Source: Dugong dugon (Eukaryota; Chordata; Mammalia; Sirenia; Dugongidae). Taken from it: DNA of 64,000 nt. Position 1 is the stretch's first letter. Each line of letters opens with the position of its first letter. The position numbers and the translations under genes are program-made. The stretch is from contig CM057464.1 in NCBI GenBank assembly GCA_030035585.1, forward strand, positions 30,521,465-30,585,464, given 5' to 3'. The notes under the pieces were generated by a model. The model saw only the letters and a list, made by a program, of their open reading frames with translations, did no database searches and had not been told where the DNA came from. This document shows positions 35,087 to 46,741 of the stretch, one piece after another.

Positions 35087-35252
35087 AGAGTCCTGGTGGC
35101 ACAGTGGTTGAGAGTCACTGCTGCTAATCAAATGGTTTGCAGTTTGAATCTACCAGATGCTCCTTAGATGCCTTATGGGGAAGTTTATATTCTGTCCTAC
35201 AGGGTTGCTATGAGTAGAAATCGACTTGACAGCAAGGGGTTTGGTTTTTTTG
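35087..35252 (+). mobile_element. AfroSINE
   Basis: Head AGTCCTGGTGGCACAGTGGT, body, and tail TGCTATGAGTAGAAATCGAC followed by GACAGCAAGGGGTTTGGTTT. About 25 bases of the body are missing compared with the copy at 34728-34933. Confidence 0.88.
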
Positions 35253-35273
35253 TTTTTATATATATACATATAT

Positions 35274-35474
35274 GAGCCTTGTTGGAGTAGTAGTTAAAGC
35301 ACTCAGCTGCTGACCAACAGGTCAGTGTTTCAAACCCACTAGCCTCTCTGTGGGACAAAGTTGTGCCAGTCTTCTTCCGAAAAGATATACAGTCTTGGAT
35401 CTGCCTATTGAGCAGTTCTACTCTGTCTTATAGGGTCACAATGAGTCAAAACTGACTTGATGGCAATGTGTGTT
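35274..35474 (+). mobile_element. AfroSINE next to an AT microsatellite
   Basis: Head GAGCCTTGTTGGAGTAGTAG, B-box region GTGTTTCAAACCC, and tail GGTCACAATGAGTCAAAACT. It ends at the (AT)n run 35479-35519. It is the third AfroSINE within 750 bp. Confidence 0.85.
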
Positions 35475-35475
35475 T

Positions 35476-35478
<3 letters not shown>

Positions 35479-35519
<41 letters not shown>
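35479..35519. repeat. (AT)n microsatellite
   Basis: About 20 uninterrupted TA units directly after an AfroSINE tail and before the L1M piece. It translates into an Ile/Tyr run that extends a neighbouring RTE frame artificially. Confidence 0.9.
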
Positions 35520-35524
<5 letters not shown>

Positions 35525-35553
35525 GAGTATAATTATTTTATATATATACAATG
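35520..35553 (+). mobile_element. L1M 3' end, left part
   Basis: AAAATGGAGTATAATTATTT resembles the same L1M region (ACAATGGAGTATTATTCA) that continues at 44100, and it carries the target-site copy ATATATACAATG at 35542-35553. The assignment depends on the right-hand continuation. Confidence 0.5.
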
Positions 35554-36106
35554 CTAAGCAAATAATCCGAGCAGCTGGACTATATGAAGAAGAACGGGGC
35601 ATCAGGATTGGAGGAAGATTCATTAACAACCTGAGTTATGCAGATGACACAACCTTGCTTGCTGAAAGTGTACAGGACTCGAAGCATTTACTGATGAAGA
35701 TCAAAGACCACAATCTTCAGTATGGATTACACCTCAACATAAAGAAAACAAAAATCCTTACAAGTGGACCAATAAGCCACATTATGATAAATGGAGAAAA
35801 GATTGAAGTTGTCAAGGATTTCATTTTACTTGGATCCACAATCAACACCCATAGAATCAGTAGTCAAGAAATCAAAAGAAGCATTGCATTGGGCAAATCT
35901 GCTGCAAAAGAGCTCTTTAAAGTGTTGAAAAGCAAAGATATCACCTTGAAGACTAAGGTGTGCCTGACCCAAGCCATGGTATTTTCAATCGCATCATATG
36001 CATGTGAAGGCGGAACAATAAATAAGGAAGCCCAAAGAAGAATTGATGCCTTTGAATTGTGGTGTTGGCGAAGGCTATTGTTTGTTCCAAAAGAACAAAC
36101 AAATCT
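35554..36106 (+). pseudogene. RTE reverse-transcriptase C-terminal part, open frame
   Basis: An open frame of about 190 codons runs from the start of the RTE copy to the L1-C junction. It contains the catalytic motif NLSYADDTTLLAES and, downstream, LGSTINTHRISSQEIKRSIA, which is the family's thumb region. There is no RTE start codon because the copy is truncated, and L1-C interrupts the end. It is not a functional gene. Confidence 0.85.
36089..36106. repeat. Target-site duplication of L1-C, left copy
   Basis: AAAAGAACAAACAAATCT, 18 bases, identical to 43771-43788. Confidence 0.95.
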
Positions 36107-37525
36107 GGGAGGCGGGGCCAAGATGGTGGAGTAGTCAGACGCCACCAGTGGACCCTCTTAAAACAAAGACCTGAAAAAACAAGTGATTCGATTATATATG
36201 GCAATCTGGGAGCCCTGAACATAAAAGGCAGAGTTGAGAAACCGGACTGAGCAGCAGGGCAGGGAGAGATGTTTCAGAAGCAGCAAGGAGTTGCCAGACC
36301 TGAACTGGTGAGAGCCTGAAGCCTTCAGGCCTGATCAGCTTGGGGCTGAGCAGTGAAGCAGGCAAGCGGCTGTGCACAGAAGGTGCATTTTCTGCACCGG
36401 GGGACACCCAGCACCAGAGACTCTACATGGCCACCCAGAACAAGTGAGAATCAGCCATCCACAAAAGATGAGTACTTGTGTATGGCTTACCGCATGGATA
36501 AAAAACACCCCCCTTAGGGAAAAACCTCTCTCTCATTTACCTTCCTGCTCTCTGCTCTGCACTGGGTCCCAGACCAGCTTCAGTAATTGCTGAGTCCCCT
36601 GGGCTGGAAGTAGGATACGTTACATGCCCAGAGCCATACTCCCTGCCTTGGAGAGTGAACAAATTAAAAATAGGGGAAAAAATAAACTTCCAGCTCCCCT
36701 AAGCCAGGAACCCAGGGTAGGCACAGCTCTTTGCCTAGGCACAGGAATAGGGGATCCACGGACTTTGAATGACTTTCCCCTTGCATAGACTTGGGTGGTT
36801 CCGTCTCAACAACATAAGCCCTCATTACCACAATACGACAGGGTATATACTGGAACTCTAACTTCAACTGTCTCAGCTGTGAAGTGGCAGGTTCTTGACA
36901 TTTGATACTGCTCTGCCCATTAAGCAGGCTCTTCACCTCCCTACATCAGGGGCCTGAGGACCGGTGGCTCCACCCAAGCCACCTAACCAACTGCAATAGG
37001 GGCCCATGAAAAAGAGGTGCCCCCCAGTCCTTACAGCCAACAGCATTAGGTGTTCATAGTCTGGTTACAAAACCCACCAAACTCAATGCTGTAGGTAACG
37101 GGGACACGCCTTCCTCCTGGACACTCAGGGGTGGCCGTCAGCCCCCTGCCTGCTCAGATTGTGTCCCCCTGCTACAGCCAGATGCCTGTACCTACACCAA
37201 TCACACATGCCTGTCTAGGACTGTAAGTGAGAGCCTACACCACACACTTGATGGCTATCTACCTGGGCACATGAGCTGAATCCATACAGAAGGAGTGGGC
37301 GGACTCCTGAGCTCACATACCTAGTAACAGATCTAACCACTTGGTGACAGGACACTAGAGCTTCAAAGTTGCCAATAATCAAACTAGCTCATACGAGTAG
37401 CCTATTTGGGCATATCAAAACAAAACAAAAATCTAGGACACGGTAAGCAAATATAAAATAAATATAATAACTTATTGATGGCTCAGAGACAACAGTCAAT
37501 ATCAAATCACATAAGGAGGCAATCC
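36107..37525 (+). promoter_or_regulatory. L1-C 5'UTR with YY1-like start site
   Basis: 1.4 kb of 5'UTR homologous to that of L1-B. In human L1 a YY1 site near +10 positions the start of transcription. Here CCAAGATGGTGGAGTAG at 36118-36134 has the same site at the same place. Promoter activity is inferred. Confidence 0.7.
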
Positions 37526-38465
37526 ATGATTGGAACTTCAGCAAGTTCCCAAAAAAAGAATCTAGAAATTTTCCAGAGGAGGAAAATTTCTTGGAATTAC
37601 CTGAGACAAAATACAAAAGATTAATATACAGAACTCTTCAAGATATTAGGAAGGAAATTAATCAAAATGCAGAACACGCAATTGAGGAAATTAAAAAGAT
37701 TATAGAAGAACATGATGACAAATTTAACAGGCTGCAAGAATCCATAGAGAGACAGCAATCAGAAATCCAGAAGATTAACAATAAAATTTCAGAATTAGAC
37801 AACTCAATAGAAAGTCAGAGGAGCAGAATTGAGGCAATGGAAGTCAGAATTAGTGAGACTGAAGATAAAGCACTTGACACCAACTTGTTTAGGAAAAATC
37901 AGATAAAAGGAAAAAAAAATGAAGAAACCCTAAGAATTATGTGGGAAACTATCAAGAGGAATAATCTACGAGTGATTAGAATAGCAGAAAAGGGGGGATA
38001 ACAGAAAATACAGAGAGAATGGTTGAAGATTTGTTGGCAGAAAACTTCCCTGATATCATGAAAGATGACAAGATAGCTATCCAAGATGCTCATCAAACCC
38101 CACATAAGTTAGATCCCAAAAGAAAGTCAGCAAGATATAATCAAACTTGCCAAAACCAAAGATAAAGAGAGAATTTTAAGAGCGGCTAGGGATAAATGAC
38201 AAGTCATCTACAAAGGAGAGTCAACAGGAATAAGCTCGGACTACTCACCAGAAACTATGCAGGCAAGAAGGCAATGGGATGACGTATAGAAAGCCTTGAA
38301 GGAAAAAAGCTGCCAGCCAAGAATTATATATCCAGAAAACTGTCTCTCAAATATGATGGTGAAATTAGGGCATTTCTGGATAAACAGAAGTTTAGAGAAT
38401 TTGCAAAAACCAAACCAAAATTACAAGAAACACTAAAGGGAGTTTTCTCATTAGAAAATCAGTGA
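37526..38465 (+). pseudogene. L1-C ORF1 remnant
   Basis: The start is ATG at 37526, followed by a frameshift near 37590. A frame of 136 codons (37591-38001) then covers the coiled coil (FNRLQESIERQQSEIQKINN, heptad-like) and the start of the RRM. Further frameshifts and stops interrupt the C-terminal domain (TGA at about 38198, TAG at about 38288). The end is CAG TGA at 38460-38465. Confidence 0.82.
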
Positions 38466-38912
38466 CATCAGATAACATCCCAAGACTAGAACACAGGACA
38501 GAGTACCACATATCAACCCAGACAGCGAAGTCACAAAAGTAAATCAAAGCTAAAACACTGAAAACAGGGAAAGATATGTCAATATGTAAAAGATGACAAC
38601 AATAAAATAAAAAGAGGGACTTGAAAAATGTAGACATAGATTTTTCATATGGAGAGGAAGTCAAGGCAATAAAAAGAAATGAAATACTGGTATAAACTTA
38701 GAAAAATAAGGGTAAATATTAAAGCAACCACAAAGAAAATAAACAATCCTACAAGTCAAAATAAAGAAACTAGAAAAATATAAAGACTCAGCAAACATAA
38801 AACCAACAACAATGAAAAAGATGAAAAGAAAATACATAAAGAAAAACAACTCAGCACAGAAAATTAAGTGGAACAAAGAGAATGTGAACAACACACAAAA
38901 AAAGACATCAAA

Positions 38913-41900
38913 ATGACAGCACTAAACTCATATATATAAAAAATTACACTGAATGTAAATGGACTAAATGCACCAATAAAGAGACAGAAAGTGGCAGATT
39001 GGATAAAAAACATGATCTGTCTATATGTTGCCTACAAGAGACAGACCTTAGACTTAAAGATAAAAATAAACTAAAACTCAAAGGATGGAAAAACATATAT
39101 CAAGCAAACAACACTCAAAAAAGAGCAGGAGTGTCAATACTAGTCTCTGACAAAATAGACTTTAAAGTAACATCCGCCACAAAGGATAAGGAAGGACACT
39201 ATATAATGATTAAAGGGTCAATACACCAGGAGGACATAACTATAATAAATATTTATGCACCCAATGACAAGTCTCCAAAATACATAATAGAAACTCTAAC
39301 AGCACAAAAAATGAGAGACAGAGAGCTCCACAATAGTAGTAGGAGACTTCAATACACCACTATCAGTGAAAGACAGAACATCCAGAACGAAGCTCAACAA
39401 AGACATGAAAGAGCTAAATGCTACAATCAACCAACTTGATCTCATAGAAATATACTGAACACTCCATCCAACAGGAGCCAAGTATACTTTATTTTCCAGC
39501 ACACATGGAACATTCTCCAAAAGAGACCACATATTAGGCCAAAAAGCAAGCTTTAAAAAAATCCAAAACATTGAAATATTACGAAGCACCTTTTCTGACC
39601 ATGAAGCCATAAAAGTAGAAATCAACAACAGGAAAAAAATCAGACACATGGAAACTTGACAACACCTTGTTCAAAAACTACTGGGTTATAGAAGAAATTA
39701 AGGCTGGAATAAAGAAATTCATAGAATCAAATGAGAATGAAAACACATCCTACCAGAACCTTCGGGACACAGCAAAAGCAGTGCTCAGAGGTCAGTTTAT
39801 AGTAATAAATACACATATCCAAAAAGAAGAAAGGGCCATAATCAAAACATTAACCCTACAACTTGAACAAGTAGAAAGAGAGCAGCAAAAGAAGCTCTCA
39901 GTTGCCAGAAGAAAGGAAATAATAAGAACTAGAGCAGAATTAAATGAAATAGAGAATAGAAAAACAATTGAAAGAGTTAACAAGACCAAAAGCTGGTTCT
40001 TTGAAAAGATCAACAAAATTGATAAACCATTGGCTAACTGACAAAAGAAAAACAGGAAAGGAAGCAGATAACCCGTATAAGAAATGAGATGGGTGATATC
40101 ACAACAGACCAAACTGAAATTAAAAGAATCATAACAGAATACTATGTATGAAAAATTGCACTCTAACAAATTTGAAAACCTAAAGGAAACGGATAAATTT
40201 CTAGAAACTCACTCCCTACCTAAACTGACACAAACAGAGGTAGAACAACTAAATAAACCCATAATAAAGGAAGAGATTGAAAAGGTAATTAAAAAATCCC
40301 AACAAAAAAAGTCCTGGCCCAGATGGCTTCACTAGAGATTTCTACCAAACTTTCAAAGAAGAGTTAACACCACTACTACTAAAGGTATTTCAGAGCATAG
40401 TAAAGGACGGAAGACTCTCAAATTCATTCTATGAAGCCAGCATAACCCTGATACCAAAATCAGGTAATGACACCACAAAAAAAGAAAATCACAGACCAAT
40501 ATCCCTCATGAATATTGATGCAAAAATCCTCAACAAAATTGTAGCCAATTGAATTCAGCAACATATCAAAAAAAATAATTCACTGTGATCAAATGGGTTT
40601 TATACCAGGTATGCAGGGATGGTTCAACATTAGAAAAACAATCAATGTAATCCATCACATAAATAAAACAAAAGACAAGAACCACATGATCTTATCAAAT
40701 GATGCAGAAAAAGCATTTGACAAAATCCAACACCCATTCATGATAAAAACTCTCAACAAAAGAGGAATAGAAGGGAAATTCCTCAATATAGTTAAGGGCA
40801 ATTAATACAAAGCCAATAGCCAACATCATCCTAAATGGAGAGAATTTGAAAGCATTCCCCTTGAGAATGGGAACCAGAAAAGGATGCCTTCTATCACCGC
40901 TCTTATTCAACATTGTGCTGGAGGTTCTAGCCAGAGCAACCAGTCTAGAAAAAGAAATAAAGGCCATCTAAATTTGTAGGGAAGAAGTCAAAGTATCTCT
41001 ATTTGCAGCTGATATGATCTTATACACAGAAAACCCCCAAAGAATCCACAAGCAAACTACTGGAACTAATAGAAGATTTCAGCAAAGTTTCAGGATACAA
41101 GATGAACATACAAAAATCAGTTGGATTCCTTTACAACAACAAAGGGAAATTTGAAGAGGAAATCACCAAATCAATACCATTTACAGTAGCCCCTGAGAAG
41201 ATAAAATACTTAGGAATAAATCTAATCAGAGACGTAAAAGACCTACACAATGAAAACTACAAGATATTACTGAAAGAAATCAAAAGAAGCCTGCCTAAGT
41301 GGAAAATATACCTTGCTCGTAGGTAGGTAGACTCAACATTCTGAAAATGTCAGTTCTACCCAAAGCGATCTACATATAAAATGCAATCCAGAACCAAATT
41401 CCACCCGCATTTTTTAATGAGATGGAGAAACAAATCACCAACTTCATATAGAAAGGGAAGAGGCCCTGGATAAGTAAAGCATTACTCAAGAAGAAGAACA
41501 AAGTGGGAAGCCTCACACTACCTGATTTTAGAACCTATTATACCGCCATGGTAGTCAGAACAGCCTGGTACTGGTACAACAATGGATACATAGACCAACG
41601 GAACAGAATTGAGAATCCAAACATAAATTCATCCACCTGTGAGCAGCTGATATTTGACAAAGGCCCAAAGTCCGTTAATTGGGGAACAGACAGTCTCTTT
41701 AACAAATGGTGCCGGCATAACTGGATATCCATCTGCAAAAAACTGAAACAAGGCCCATACCTCACACCATACACAAAAACTAACTCAAAATGGATCAAAG
41801 ACTTAAATATAAAATAAAAACGATAAAGATCATGGAAGAAAAAATAGGGACAACACTAGGAGCCCTAATACATGGCATAAACACAATACGAACCATAAGT

Positions 41901-42720
41901 AACAATGCACAAGCACCAGAAGAGAGACTAGATAAATGGGAGATTCTAAAAATCAAACACATATGCTCATCAAAATATTTCACCAAAATAGTAAAAAGAC
42001 AACCTACAGACTGGGAAAAAATTTTTAGCTACGACAAATCCGATCACCATCTAATTTCTAAAATCTACAAGATACTGCAAAACCTCAACAACAAAAAGAA
42101 AAATAACCCAATTAAAAAATGGGCAAAGGATATAAACAGTCACTTCACCAAAGAAGATATTCAGGCAGTTAACAGACACATGAAGAAATGCTCACGATTA
42201 TTAACCATTAGAGAAATGCAGATCAAAACTACAATGAGATATCATCTCACCCCAACAAGGCTAGCATTAATCCAAAAAACAGAAAATAATAAATGCTAGA
42301 GAGGTTGTGGAAAGACTGGAACACTTATACACTGTTGGTGGGAATGTAAAATGGTACAACCACTTTGGAATTGATTTGGCGCTTCCTTAAAAAGCTAGAA
42401 ATAGAAGTACTATACGATCCAGCTATCCCACTCCTTGGAATATATCCTAGAGAAATAAGGGCCGCCACACGAATAGATATATGCACAACCATTTTCATTG
42501 CAGCACTGTTCACAATAGCAAAAAGATGGAAACAACCTATGTGCCTATCAACAGACGACTGGATAAACAAATTATGTTATATCCACACAATGGAATACTA
42601 CACAATGATAAAGAACAACGATGAAGCTGTGAAACATAACTTGGAGGAAGCTGGAGGTCATTAATGCTGAGTGAATTTAGTCAGTCACAGAAGGACAAAT
42701 ATTGTATAAGACCACCATAA
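38913..42720 (+). pseudogene. L1-C ORF2 remnant
   Basis: Endonuclease, RT and C-terminal segments are all present in order: SICCLQETDLRLKDKNKLKL (38999-39439), [20 protein letters not shown] (40593-40805), and the C-terminal region through RPP-stop at 42718-42720. The catalytic motif reads FAAD near 41005 in place of FADD, so the first Asp is lost. At least eight frame breaks separate the pieces. Confidence 0.87.
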
Positions 42721-43770
42721 TAAGAACTCAAGAAAAGGTTTAAACACAGAAGAAATCATTCTTTGATGGTTATGAGGGTGGGGAGGGAGGGTGAGGGTTA
42801 TTTACTAACTAGATAGTAGATAAGAATTATCTTAGGTTAAGGGAAGGACAGCACTCACTACAGCGGAAGTCAGCACAACTGGATTAAACAAAAGCTAAGA
42901 AGTTTCCTGAATACAATCAAACACTTTCAGGGGCAGAGTAGCCAGGGTAGGGGTCTGAGGACCATGCTTTCAGGGGGTATCTAGGTCAATTGGCATAACA
43001 AAGCTTATTAAGAAAATGTTCTGCAGCCTACTTTGGTGAGTGTCGTCTTGGGTCTTAAAAGCCTGCAAGCGGACATCTAAGATTCATCAATTTGTCCCAA
43101 CCACCTGGAGTAAAGGACAATGAAGAACACCAAAGACACAAGGAAAGTCATAGCCCAAGAGACAGAAAGGGCCACATAAACCAGAGACTTCATCAGCCTG
43201 AGACCAGAAGAACTTGATGGCGCCTGGCTACCACCAATGACTGCCCTGACAGGGAACACAACAGAGTCCCGGATGGAGCAGGAGAAAGGGTGGGTGGGGG
43301 GTGGGGGGAGCAGAACTAAAATTCTAGTAAGAAGACCAGACTTAATTGTCTGACTAAGACTGGAGGTACTCTGGAAAGCATGGCCCCTGGATTTTCTATC
43401 AGCCCAGAACTAAAACTATTTCTGAGGCCAACTCTTCAGACAGGGATTGGAGTGGACTGTGGGACATAAAGTGATACTCATGAGGTGTGTGCCTCTTAGC
43501 TCAAGTAGATACAAGAGACTAAATGGGCAGCTTCTGTCTGGAGGTGAGACGGGAAGGCAGAGAGGGTAAGGAACTGGTTGAACGGACTTGGGGAATCAGG
43601 GGTGGAAAGGAGAAGTGTGCTGTCACAGTATGGTGAGAGCAGTTACAGTCACATAACAGTGTATGTATAAATTTTTGTATGGGAAAAAATTTTTAAAAAG
43701 AGAAATCAAGCATTAAAAAAATACTGTAAAGGAAAGCTCTAATAAAGTGGTTTGAGCACACACACACAAA
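42721..43770 (+). repeat. L1-C 3'UTR with G-rich tract
   Basis: About 1.05 kb, different from the 3'UTR of L1-A/D/E over its last 450 bp. A G-rich tract (43288-43309, four runs of three or more G) could fold as a G-quadruplex. G-rich tracts in the 3'UTR are known from other mammalian L1s. The end carries AAAAATTTTT-like and CACACA sequence before the target-site duplication. Confidence 0.7.
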
Positions 43771-43788
43771 AAAAGAACAAACAAATCT
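43771..43788. repeat. Target-site duplication of L1-C, right copy
   Basis: AAAAGAACAAACAAATCT, identical to 36089-36106, directly after the A-rich tail. RTE sequence resumes right after it (GTCTTGGAAGAAGTATAACC). Confidence 0.95.
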
Positions 43789-44099
43789 GTCTTGGAAGAA
43801 GTATAACCAGAATGCTCCTTAGAAGGAAGGATGGTGAGACTATGTCTTACATACTTTGGATATGTTGTCGAAGGGATCAGTTCCTGGAGAAGGACATCAT
43901 GCTTGTTAAAGTAAGGGGTCAGCAAAAAAGAGGAAGATCCTCAACGACATGGATTGACACAGTGGCTGCAACAATGGGCTCAAGCATGACAGTGATTGTG
44001 AGCATGGCCCAGTACCGGGCAGTGGGGCAGGGTTTCATTCTGTGGTACATAGGGTCGCTATGAGTTGGAATTAACTTGATGGCATCTAACAACAACAAC

Positions 44100-44500
44100 A
44101 TATATACAATGGAGTATTATTCAAGAGAAATGTTCTGATACATGTCACCACTTGGATGAACCTAGAAAACATCATGCTAGGTGAAATAAGCCAGACACAA
44201 AAGAAATATTTATGATCCCACTTATATGAAATATCTAAAATAGGCAAATGAGTAGAGACAGAGTGTGTATTAGTGGTTACCAGGAGCCAGTGGAAGAAGG
44301 GAATGGGCCATTAATGCTTTAGGGGTTCATAGTTCCTGTGTGGGTTCAGAAATTCATTACCAAAGATGGTGATGAAAAAGTTTTAGACACAAATAGTAGT
44401 GATAGTTGCACAACATTGTGAATATACTTAATGCTATTGTACACCTAAAAACTTTGTGATCAAAGATTCTATAGCAGAATCCTGACCATAAGGGGGGGAT
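44100..44500 (+). mobile_element. L1M 3'-end fragment, right part
   Basis: The order of blocks follows the mammalian L1M 3' region: CAATGGAGTATTATTCAAGA, GGATGAACCTAGAAAACATC, AAATAAGCCAGACACAAAAG, ATTAGTGGTTACCAGGAGCC, and GTGATAGTTGCACAACATTG. It is the host of the RTE copy at 35554-44099. Confidence 0.8.
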
Positions 44501-44689
44501 AATATGGAACAGAATTTCAAATTCTAAATTGAATTCAGATTTTCTAGATCCATTGGGGATGGATGAGTCCCTGAAACTATTGCTCTGAGATAATCTTTAA
44601 ACTTTAAAACTTAAATGAAATATATCCCCTGAAGTCTTCTTGGAAACAAACAAACAAAAAAAGTTTGCTTATCTTAGTAAAGTATGTCT

Positions 44690-44895
44690 CCTTTGACACT
44701 GTGGTCTTTTAAAGAAAGGTTGGAGGGGAAGCTTAGGGGGCAGTGAATTTAAGACAATGGTGATGGAATAATGTGGAAAATGATACCGAGAATGATAACA
44801 CAACTTGAAGAATGTAACAAATGTCACTGAATTGTACATGTAGAAATTGTTGAAATTGTGTATATTTGGTTGTGTATACCTTCACCAAAAAAGCA
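44690..44895 (+). mobile_element. L1 3'-terminal fragment related to the A/D-type 3'UTR
   Basis: The block GAATTTAAGACAATGGTGAT to CCTTCACCAAAAAAGC matches, in reverse complement, the extra terminal segment of L1-A (2128-2310) and the middle of L1-E (about 27715-27815). It ends in an A-run. Confidence 0.65.
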
Positions 44896-45359
44896 TATAT
44901 AATATTAATAATAGTATTAAAAATGTATAAAATGGAAAATTTCATTACATATATTTTACCACAAGAAAACCTACTATAAAGCAGTAAACTATGTTATCAG
45001 CACAATAAAACCAGTATCAAATGACTCAATATCAAATGAGTTTGAAGGCTATAAAAACAAGATAGTTTGCACAATATCTGAACATATGAATAGTGCTGAC
45101 ATAGATAATGTAGTTAACAGTCAAAAACAAAGTATATTTATTCCTAGAATATATTTTATTATAATTTCTGCCACTCTATATTACATAACAGAAGGGCTGT
45201 ACTAGACTAAAGCAACCAGAAATATAAGGGACATTGATATTGACCCTCAGAGCAAAAACTCTCCAAATGTCCTTTGTTAACCACAGATGAATATTGGCAA
45301 ATTGAAAGGGGGCACATATTTTCTGGCATCCTCTTCTATCACAAAAATATTTTTACTCT

Positions 45360-45565
45360 TTTTCTTTAAAAACTTTTTTAAAAAAAATATAAGTATAGAC
45401 TCACAAGAGATTGCAAAAATTTCACAGAGAGGTCTGTGTACCTGTCATCCAGTTTTCTCAATGATTCATCTTTCATAATAAAAGTACAATACCAAACCAG
45501 GAAATTTATTCATATTCTACAATTAACTAATCTATAGATGTTACTCAGATTTGACCAGTTTCTAC
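45360..45565. mobile_element. Old L1M-like fragment
   Basis: The segment TAAGTATAGACTCACAAGAG, then GTACAATACCAAACCAGGAA, then AATTAACTAATCTATAGATG, resembles a common mammalian L1M block that I recall. Orientation is not certain. Confidence 0.45.
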
Positions 45566-45567
45566 AT

Positions 45568-45765
45568 GTTGTTGTTGTTATTAGGTGCTGTCCAGTCAAT
45601 TTCAACTTATAGCGACCCCACGTGACAGAGTAGAGCTGTCCCATAGGGTTTCCTTGGCTGTAATCTTCATGGGAGCAAACAATCAAGTCTTTCTCCCTCA
45701 GAACTGCTGAGTGAGTTCAAAACAGCAACATTTTGAGGCAGCCAAGTGCTCAAATGTGGGCTTAA
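45568..45765 (-). mobile_element. AfroSINE
   Basis: Tail GTTGTTGTTATTAGGTGCTG at the left and a degraded head (GCAGCCAAGTGCTCAAATGT) at the right. The first 80 bases are closer to the RTE 3' end than in the other copies. Confidence 0.8.
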
Positions 45766-46094
45766 ATGTTCCTGCAGTTCCTGCATTCATTACTATTTTT
45801 ATATGTCTTTTTACATACATTTTTACTTTCAAAGATGGTACACCAACCTTTCCTTTTACTTTGTGCTAATATGAAGCCCTAGTGGTAAAAAGTTATGCTT
45901 TTTTTTCTTTTCTTTTTTGCCATGAAAGATCAGCATACTTTATGGACTTAAAATGAACCTTAGGCATAGAATCAGCTATTTGGGAAGCAATGACTAACAT
46001 TTATTTAGCTTACCAAAATAGATTCCTAAAATCTTATAACTATCTATGTTATCTGTGTCAAGGGACTCAAGTGTTGGCATTAAATCCCATTTCC
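45766..46094. other. Unique DNA
   Basis: Nothing recognised apart from a T-rich run near 45900. Confidence 0.45.
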
Positions 46095-46345
46095 CATGAG
46101 AGACCATTCAGATATTCACTGATTTAGGAGATGCTTATTGAACGGTTTATTTTGAGCACACACCACACTAGATAGTATAAGGGATAAAAATATGCATAAA
46201 AGCAGTTCCCCAGTCACAGGGGCTTATATAATATGGTAGGGGAAATAATACTGTGGAAACATAAATAAAATAAGCTGCAAAAACTGAGAAGTAGATTGGA
46301 TGAGAGAGAAGCATGAGAGAGTGCTCTGAAGCTTATGGCAAGTTG
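46095..46345 (-). mobile_element. L2 LINE 3' fragment
   Basis: The plus strand reads GATATTCACTGATTTAGGAG, then GCTTATTGAACGGTTTATTT, ACACACCACACTAGATAGTA, and CAGTCACAGGGGCTTATATA, in the order of the reverse complement of L2. It is old and diverged. Confidence 0.6.
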
Positions 46346-46741
46346 GGCATGTAACAATTGTCCCTGGTCAAGACTTAGAAGTTTCAAATTATACATCTGG
46401 TTTAATAATTCGGCCCAAGTACTCTTTGGCCCCTCCACCTTGACTTACAGTCTCATGTACATTAATTTTATTATAGCAGTTTAGAAACTCACTCCAATTT
46501 TTTAATTTTTTTATACCTTAGTATTTCCTTCAAGAAAATTGAACATCAGAACAAGGATAAAATGCAGCCTAGAAGAATTATTGTTGCTTACTTATTTTGT
46601 TTGTTGTTTGGTTGGTTGAGTGGTAGATTGGGTGATTGGCTGCTTGGTTGGTTTTAAATGTCCTGGCTCTAAGAAATGAATACAACCTTGTCCACAGCAT
46701 TTGATTCTTTGTTGAGAACACTAACTTTGCATTAACCTTTT

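Larger units (their letters stand above)
36107..43770 (+). mobile_element. L1-C: full-length LINE-1, B/C type
   Basis: The order is 5'UTR (36107-37525), ORF1 (37526-38465), spacer, ORF2 (38913-42720) and 3'UTR with an A-rich, CA-repeat tail (42721-43770). The start GGGAGGCGGGGCCAAGATGG includes a YY1-like CAAGATGG site at 36119-36126, as in other complete mammalian L1 5' ends. Perfect 18-bp duplications flank it. It split an already inserted RTE copy, so it is younger than that copy. Several frameshifts and stops inactivate it. Confidence 0.93.
35554..44099 (+). mobile_element. RTE LINE, 5'-truncated, split by L1-C
   Basis: The RTE parts are 35554-36106 and 43789-44099, about 864 bp in all, from inside the RT domain to the 3' AAC tail. 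The 12-bp duplication ATATATACAATG lies on both sides (35542-35553 and 44100-44111), which proves one insertion event. L1-C lies inside it with its own 18-bp duplication. Confidence 0.92.

Noticed and set aside
35457-36134. 225-codon frame with a Tyr/Ile run at its start
   Set aside because: It joins an AT microsatellite to a truncated RTE reverse transcriptase and ends in the L1-C start. The frame is a chance fusion and not a gene.
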